Positions 51,026-55,022 of a stretch of 55,022 nucleotides of DNA are shown piece after piece. The position numbers were made by a program, and so were the translations under genes. Numbering within the stretch: position 1 is the first letter of the stretch; each line of letters opens with the position of its first letter. The stretch is from assembly GCA_035516035.1 (NCBI GenBank), contig DATJAS010000031.1:1-55022 (forward strand), written 5' to 3'. The notes beneath the pieces were generated by a model. That model saw only the letters and a list, made by a program, of their open reading frames with translations. It had not been told where the DNA came from and did not search any database. The DNA is from Fen-1273 sp035516035. Lineage in GTDB: Bacteria > Bacteroidota > Ignavibacteria > UBA10030 > UBA6906.

Positions 51026-51886
51026 TCAGAAGAGGTCGGATTTCTTCGCCAGGAGCATCTCGGCCTTCTTCTTCGCGATCGCATTTGCCAGGCGGAACTC
51101 GGGGAGTATCTCGAGCGATGCATCGCGGACCTTGCCGAGGAGCTCGGAGAAGAGCTCCTCGTTCTGCGTCGGGACGGCGTATGCGGTCGCCTCGTAGTCG
51201 TATGTGATCAGAAACTTCCCTCCCGATATCCGGACCGCTTTGTCGAAGTACGCCTTCGCTCTCTCGGGATTCCCACCCAGCATCTTCGGCCGCATGCCGG
51301 CGAGCGTGCCGAGGAAGAGATCAGCGCCGCCGTAATAGTAGGTCGAATCGGCGCGTTCCACGAATTCCATCATCGCTTCCGCCTTCGGCAGGTCGGCAAG
51401 CGCCGAAGGCTCCGTGAGCGACAACTGGATATAGCTCCCGAGTCCGAACGCACTCCAGAACACACCCGGCACGTCGTCCTTCCCGCGCGTCGCGAGCTCG
51501 GCTTTCAGTTCGTCCACCGTCCCGTCAAGTGCCCTGGCGAGGCGCGCATCGCGCCGCAGGATCCTGTACCCGAAGTCCCTCCCCCGCAGGTAGAAGTCTC
51601 TCGCGCGCACGTCGTCCGTCCCTTCCAGGAACCCGAGCGCGTAGCTCGAGTAGCCCTGGCTGAGAAGCCGCAACAATCGTTCGTTGTCGGGGTCGCTCTT
51701 GAGCATGACCTCGAGAAGCTTCAGGTTGCCGGGGAGGGCCTGCTCGGCGAACGCGAGATCGCTCTCGGAGGTAAACGCCTCGAACCCGTCGTCGGCGATC
51801 CCGCCTACGGTGGAGACCGCTATGGTGCGGATGCAACCGGCAAACGCGAAAATTGACAGGAATGCGAGTAGGATGGGAAGTCTCAT
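51026..51886 (-). CDS. TatT-type TRAP-associated lipoprotein
   Basis: A 286-residue lipoprotein (lipobox FAGC after RLPILLAFLSIFA) resembling the TRAP T-component (TatT) family: an all-helical TPR-like protein that forms a complex with the TRAP binding protein in Treponema. Seen here: RTIAVSTVGGIADDGFEAFTSESDLAFAEQALPGNLKLLEVMLKSDPDNERLLRLLSQGYSSYALGF, then helical repeats and YYGGADLFLGTLAGMRPKMLGG. It is convergent with the PQM operon, which is uncommon: TatT genes usually lie in line. ATG 51886 with AGGA; TATCTTGG upstream may be its -7 element. Confidence 0.88.
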   Translation of the reverse strand: MRLPILLAFLSIFAFAGCIRTIAVSTVGGIADDGFEAFTSESDLAFAEQALPGNLKLLEVMLKSDPDNERLLRLLSQGYSSYALGFLEGTDDVRARDFYLRGRDFGYRILRRDARLARALDGTVDELKAELATRGKDDVPGVFWSAFGLGSYIQLSLTEPSALADLPKAEAMMEFVERADSTYYYGGADLFLGTLAGMRPKMLGGNPERAKAYFDKAVRISGGKFLITYDYEATAYAVPTQNEELFSELLGKVRDASLEILPEFRLANAIAKKKAEMLLAKKSDLF

Positions 51887-52047
51887 GGGTCGGTCCTGTG
51901 GAAGAGTGTGCCAAGATAGCAAAAAAAGAGCGAAGTCTCCACGCCTCGGGCGTATAGTACCGATTCAACGATATAGAAGGAGCAACTGACTTGCGCTTCC
52001 GCAGCGAACTGAGTACGTTTCCGGTAAGGAAGCCGCGGACGCACGCC

Positions 52048-52455
52048 ATGAAGAAGATCGCTCTCGTCGCTCTCGTGACACTCTTCGCGGGTTGCTCGGA
52101 CAGGGGATTTGACCTCGCGCCGACGATCCCCGGTCAGGGAGGCTATGATATCCTCGTTCGCGGAGAGGTGCTCACGTGCACACTCGGCCAGACATTCCCC
52201 ATCGTGCTGAACGTCAACGCCGACGGGGGGTACCGCTGGGACTACACGATCGTCGAGCCACAGGTCATCCGGCTTGACAGCTCATCGACCCGACCCCAGT
52301 ATCCCAACACGGTCGGCGGGACATCCATCCAGACGTTCTACTTTCACGCTATCGGCGTCGGAAGCTGCAGGATCCTGATGATCCAGCACCGCGCGTGGGA
52401 ATCCACCGTACCGCCGATAGAAGCCGTCGAGTACGATATTACCGTTCGTCCATAG
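52048..52455 (+). CDS. Chagasin-like (I42) protease inhibitor lipoprotein
   Basis: A 135-residue lipoprotein (lipobox FAGC after KKIALVALVTL). The mature part has the three-loop pattern of chagasin-type cysteine protease inhibitors: loop NADGGYRWDY (equivalent to NPTTGY-W), a middle GGTSIQTFYFHAIGVGSCRILMIQHRAW and a start GEVLTCTLGQTFPIVLNVN. Family members block papain-like proteases by inserting these loops. In bacteria they may protect the cell from its own or predator proteases. The target is not in the window. Two cysteines could form a disulfide. ATG 52048 is chosen from the signal peptide; the upstream frame is not used. Confidence 0.78.
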   Translation: MKKIALVALVTLFAGCSDRGFDLAPTIPGQGGYDILVRGEVLTCTLGQTFPIVLNVNADGGYRWDYTIVEPQVIRLDSSSTRPQYPNTVGGTSIQTFYFHAIGVGSCRILMIQHRAWESTVPPIEAVEYDITVRP

Positions 52456-52491
52456 TCACCGCCAGTACCCGGGCTGCCGGAGGAGGAGAGC

Positions 52492-52971
52492 ATGAAGAGA
52501 GAAGCGGCAGCCGCCGCGCTACGCCAGTCCCCGGCACGGCAGGTGGCCGGTTTCATCGCAAAGTTCGATCCCCGCATCGCGAGGCTTCTCACCTCATCAC
52601 GCAGGTCTCTCCGCCGCAAATTTCCCACAGCCGTCGAGCTGGTATACGACAATTACAACGCCCTTGCCATGGGTCTCGGACCGAACGAGCGGACATCCGA
52701 AGTGTTCGTGTCGCTCGCCGGCTTTGCCCGTGGCGTTTGTCTCTACTTTACCCAGGGGAAGAAACTCCCCGATCCTCACCGGATTCTCGAGGGCAACGGC
52801 AACCAGGGGCGCTTCGTCCGCCTCGAGCGGACATCGCAGCTTGATGAGCCTCCCGTCGAGCAGCTCCTCCGCGCCGCGGCCCGATCCGGCAAAACGCCGC
52901 TTCCACGGACCGGAAAGGGCTATACCGTCGTCAAATCCATATCCGCGAAACAGAGGCCGCGGAGACCATGA
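52492..52971 (+). CDS. DUF1801 domain-containing protein
   Basis: A 159-residue protein with the YdhG/YjbR-like DUF1801 fold, a small alpha/beta protein of unknown function. Family signatures are VAGFIAKFDPRIARLLTSSRRSLRRKFPTAVELVYDNYNALAMGLGPNERTSEVFVSLAGFARGVCLYFTQGKKLPDPHRILEGNGNQGRFVRLE and DEPPVEQLLRAA. A strong GGAGGAGGAG precedes ATG 52492. It lies between the chagasin-like gene and the phosphatase gene but shares no visible function with either. Confidence 0.88.
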   Translation: MKREAAAAALRQSPARQVAGFIAKFDPRIARLLTSSRRSLRRKFPTAVELVYDNYNALAMGLGPNERTSEVFVSLAGFARGVCLYFTQGKKLPDPHRILEGNGNQGRFVRLERTSQLDEPPVEQLLRAAARSGKTPLPRTGKGYTVVKSISAKQRPRRP

Positions 52972-53044
52972 AACAACGGGGGTCCTGACACAGTATATAC
53001 TTACAGAAGGCGTGGCTACACTGAGGTGTACTGGAAGCACGGTC

Positions 53045-54142
53045 ATGACAGAGACAACTCACACGACCCCCCGTCTGATCCCGACGCTCCGGGACGACAT
53101 CGCGCACGGGGGAATAGTCGATGAACTGAGGCGCGAGGCCGGCGAAATCGAGGACTTCTACCTCGACCAGGACGAACGGGACCGGCTCCAGGGCAAGAGC
53201 GCGCTGGGGCGGGCGGCCCTCCTTTCCTGGTGGGTGGTCAAGCACTCGATACTCAAGCTGACATCGGCCCGGAGGATCCTCCTTCTCCTCGGCATCGTGC
53301 TGGTGTTCGCAGACATTTCGTTCAGCACGGAGGACAACCACCTCCGTTTCCAATTCACGGGCCTCGGCGCGGCCTGCCTTGTCCTCGTGATCATACTCGA
53401 GCTGAAAGACAAGCTCCTGGCGCGCGACGAGCTGGAATCGGGCCGCGCTGTGCAGCTTGCCATGAGCCCCGAGCCGTCACCGGCGGTACCGGGCTGGGAC
53501 GTCTGGCTGTATACCCGTTCTGCGAACGAGGTGGGGGGAGACCTGGTGGACTTTCTCCGGCTTGAGGGAGGGAGGTCCGCCGCGGTCGTCGGTGACGTTG
53601 CCGGGAAAGGTCTCGCCGCGGCGCTCTTCATGGTAAAAATCCAATCGACGCTCCGGGCTCTTGCGCCGGACTACGCCTCGCCGGCCGATCTCATGGCGAA
53701 GCTCAACGCGATCCTCCTCAGGGACGGGCTGCCCGGGAAGTTCGCATCTCTCGTCTACGTCGCGATCGATTCGCCCTCGGGGGACATACGGCTCGTCAAC
53801 GCAGGACATATGCCGCCCGTGGTCGTTTCCGGGGAGGGTGTCGCGGAACTCCCGAAGGGGAACGCGGCGCTCGGACTTGCACCGTTGACGCTCTTCCAGG
53901 GGCGCGACGTGCATCTTGCCGCGGGTGACACGCTCGTCGTCTACTCCGATGGGGTCACCGAAGCGCAAAACAGTGCGGGAGAGTTTTTCGGACCCGACCG
54001 GTTCAAGGCTCTCTGCGCCGGGTGCCGCGGCATCGCCGCACAGCCGTTCGGCATGCGGATCCTCGAGGCCGTCTCCCGCTTCGAAGGGAACGCACGACGC
54101 AGGGACGATCTCTCGCTGGTGGTTCTCCGCAAGGCAGGCTAA
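53045..54142 (+). CDS. SpoIIE-family PP2C serine phosphatase, membrane-anchored
   Basis: A 365-residue protein: a cytoplasmic N-terminal stretch, two membrane helices (about 76-97 and 105-120), then a PP2C/SpoIIE phosphatase domain. Metal motifs are present: SANEVGGDLVDF, VGDVAGKGLAAALFMVKIQS, YSDGVTEAQNSAGEFFG and RRDDLSLVVL. RsbU/SpoIIE enzymes dephosphorylate STAS proteins; the STAS gene at 498-851 is a candidate substrate, an inference only. It also resembles phosphatases reacting to envelope signals. ATG 53045; upstream in-frame codons have no ribosome-binding site. Confidence 0.9.
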   Translation: MTETTHTTPRLIPTLRDDIAHGGIVDELRREAGEIEDFYLDQDERDRLQGKSALGRAALLSWWVVKHSILKLTSARRILLLLGIVLVFADISFSTEDNHLRFQFTGLGAACLVLVIILELKDKLLARDELESGRAVQLAMSPEPSPAVPGWDVWLYTRSANEVGGDLVDFLRLEGGRSAAVVGDVAGKGLAAALFMVKIQSTLRALAPDYASPADLMAKLNAILLRDGLPGKFASLVYVAIDSPSGDIRLVNAGHMPPVVVSGEGVAELPKGNAALGLAPLTLFQGRDVHLAAGDTLVVYSDGVTEAQNSAGEFFGPDRFKALCAGCRGIAAQPFGMRILEAVSRFEGNARRRDDLSLVVLRKAG

Positions 54143-54202
54143 CGCTTCTCCTTCTCTCCACTCCCCCCCGGCACGCTGGGCACCGCGCGCGGTGCGCTCC
54201 AT

Positions 54203-54234
54203 TTTGCATGTCCTCCCAAAATCCCCTATTTTTG
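54203..54234 (+). promoter_or_regulatory. Promoter of the second two-component operon
   Basis: TTTG (54203-54206), 20 nt, and a perfect TATTTTTG (54227-54234), fitting TAnnTTTG exactly. The start near 54241 would give a leader of about 25 nt before ATG 54266. It is the clearest such promoter in the window. Confidence 0.78.
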
Positions 54235-54265
54235 CATTGCACGAGCGTTGCATTCGGGGAGCGGG

Positions 54266-54937
54266 ATGAAGATACTTGTTGTCGAGGACGAGAAGAAAGT
54301 CGCCCGCTTTATCCAGGCCGGCCTCGAAGAGGAGAACTATGACGTGGAGACCGTTCACGACGGCGAAGCGGGTCTCCAGGCGGCCGTCGACGGATCATAC
54401 GATCTCCTGATCGTCGACGTGATGCTCCCGCGCATGAACGGCCTCCAGCTCACGACTTCTTACAGGAGGTCGGGAGGAGCCACACCCATCCTGATACTGA
54501 CGGCCAAGACCAGCACCGAGGACAAGGTGTCGGGACTGGACAGCGGGGCGGATGACTACCTGACAAAGCCTTTCGCCTTCGCGGAATTGCTCGCGCGGAT
54601 CCGTTCGCTCCTGCGACGGGGGGCGCTGGAAAAAAGCACGATCCTGTCGATCGGAGACCTCGAGCTGGACACGGTCACGCACAAGGCGAAGCGGGCGGGA
54701 AAGACGATCGACCTCACCGTGAAAGAGTACGCCCTCCTGGAATTCTTCCTGCGCAACAAGGAGCGCGTGCTCAGCCGGTCGATCATCTCCGAGCACATCT
54801 GGGAGTATAACTTCGACACGGGGACGAACCTGATCGACGTCTACGTGAACCACCTCCGGTCGAAGATCGAATCGGGGTTCGACGGCAAGCTGATACACAC
54901 CGTGCGGGGGGTCGGCTACGCACTCCGCGAGGAATAG
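54266..54937 (+). CDS. OmpR-family response regulator, CusR-like
   Basis: A 223-residue regulator. Receiver with acidic pocket VEDEKK, phospho-acceptor Asp51 (IVDVMLPRMNG) and Lys101 (TKPF), then a winged-helix domain from about 125 (TVKEYALLEFFLRNKERVLSRSIISEHIWEYNFDTGTNLIDVYVNHLRSKIESGF). The DTGTNLIDVYVNHLR pattern is typical of the CusR/heavy-metal type. ATG 54266 with GGAG. It is the second OmpR-type system in the window and is not the same as the 30065 regulator; its promoter has no GTGAY repeats. A histidine kinase follows. Confidence 0.94.
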   Translation: MKILVVEDEKKVARFIQAGLEEENYDVETVHDGEAGLQAAVDGSYDLLIVDVMLPRMNGLQLTTSYRRSGGATPILILTAKTSTEDKVSGLDSGADDYLTKPFAFAELLARIRSLLRRGALEKSTILSIGDLELDTVTHKAKRAGKTIDLTVKEYALLEFFLRNKERVLSRSIISEHIWEYNFDTGTNLIDVYVNHLRSKIESGFDGKLIHTVRGVGYALREE

Positions 54938-54940
54938 GTC

Positions 54941-55022
54941 GTGAAACTGCGCATCCCATCCATCAGGGCGCGACTCACCGTCTGGTACACGCTCCTCGTG
55001 TTCTCGACGATGCTCCTGTTCG
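54941..55022 (+). CDS. Sensor histidine kinase, 5' fragment cut by window
   Basis: Only 27 codons are in the window. The start KLRIPSIRARLTVWYTLLVFSTMLL is the usual beginning of a two-segment membrane sensor kinase of the CusS/QseC sort: a short basic stretch then the first membrane helix. GTG 54941 has GAGGA upstream and lies 3 bp after the regulator stop, so it is most probably the partner of the 54266 regulator. Nothing further can be read. Confidence 0.7.
   Translation, partial: MKLRIPSIRARLTVWYTLLVFSTMLLF

Overview
The window is GC-rich DNA that looks like a chromosome segment from the Bacteroidota/Ignavibacteriota (FCB) lineage. Three things point there: a secreted protein ending in a type IX secretion (T9SS) sorting domain with the typical NYPNPFNPST linker, a PorV/PorQ-like outer-membrane protein, and several promoters that fit the Bacteroidota pattern TTTG (or TTG) - 19/20 nt - TAnnTTTG. 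There is no rRNA, CRISPR array, insertion sequence or phage. Species cannot be named from the sequence.

Layout. 1-7.4 kb: truncated ExbB/TolQ-type gene, STAS protein, EVE/CNNM/outer-membrane operon, SCO copper lipoprotein, exported Gfo/Idh/MocA protein, T9SS cargo. 7.8-12 kb: gpmA with a secreted GH13 enzyme, a membrane acyltransferase, a lone receiver protein. 12-15.6 kb: squalene operon (NTF2-like, hpnC, hpnD, hpnE). 15.7-22.5 kb: tRNA-Met, then tilS-hpt-ftsH, a polyprenol/diacylglycerol kinase-like gene, a deoxyribosyltransferase-like gene and an amino-acid permease. 22.5-27.2 kb: UROD-like, rhomboid and two M16 peptidase genes in one operon. 27.2-32.9 kb: beta-propeller lipoprotein, exported msrA/msrB, a two-component system and a Met/Lys-rich exported protein. 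33-36.2 kb: parallel beta-helix protein and PorV-like protein. 36.6-45.5 kb: a long minus-strand run radA, amidohydrolase, rdgB, DUF4905, phzF, membrane Fe-S reductase, RhlB-like helicase. 45.5-48 kb: HigBA-type toxin-antitoxin and a GHL10 hydrolase. 48-52 kb: TRAP transporter PQM facing a TatT-type lipoprotein. 52-55 kb: chagasin-like lipoprotein, DUF1801, SpoIIE phosphatase, and a second two-component system cut by the window edge.

The most interesting region is 27.3-32.9 kb. Four separate promoters there (beta-propeller lipoprotein, msrAB, the response regulator itself, and the Met/Lys-rich protein) carry the same operator: GTGAY units repeated every 11 bp. At three of them the last unit ends 10 nt before the -7 element; at the fourth the gap is 20 nt, about one helical turn more. 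I infer a compact regulon for protecting or repairing oxidised methionine in the cell envelope: a sensor kinase and regulator, a sacrificial Met-rich protein with 22 Met in 96 mature residues, and two exported methionine sulfoxide reductases. It resembles in logic, but not in parts, the known MrpX/YedY and HprSR/MsrPQ systems.

Other notable points: a dispersed family of palindromic 60-110 bp repeats (five copies), an apparent ATT start codon for hpnC, a frame-shifting 35-bp tandem duplication at the end of the SCO gene, and a TatT gene convergent with its TRAP operon.
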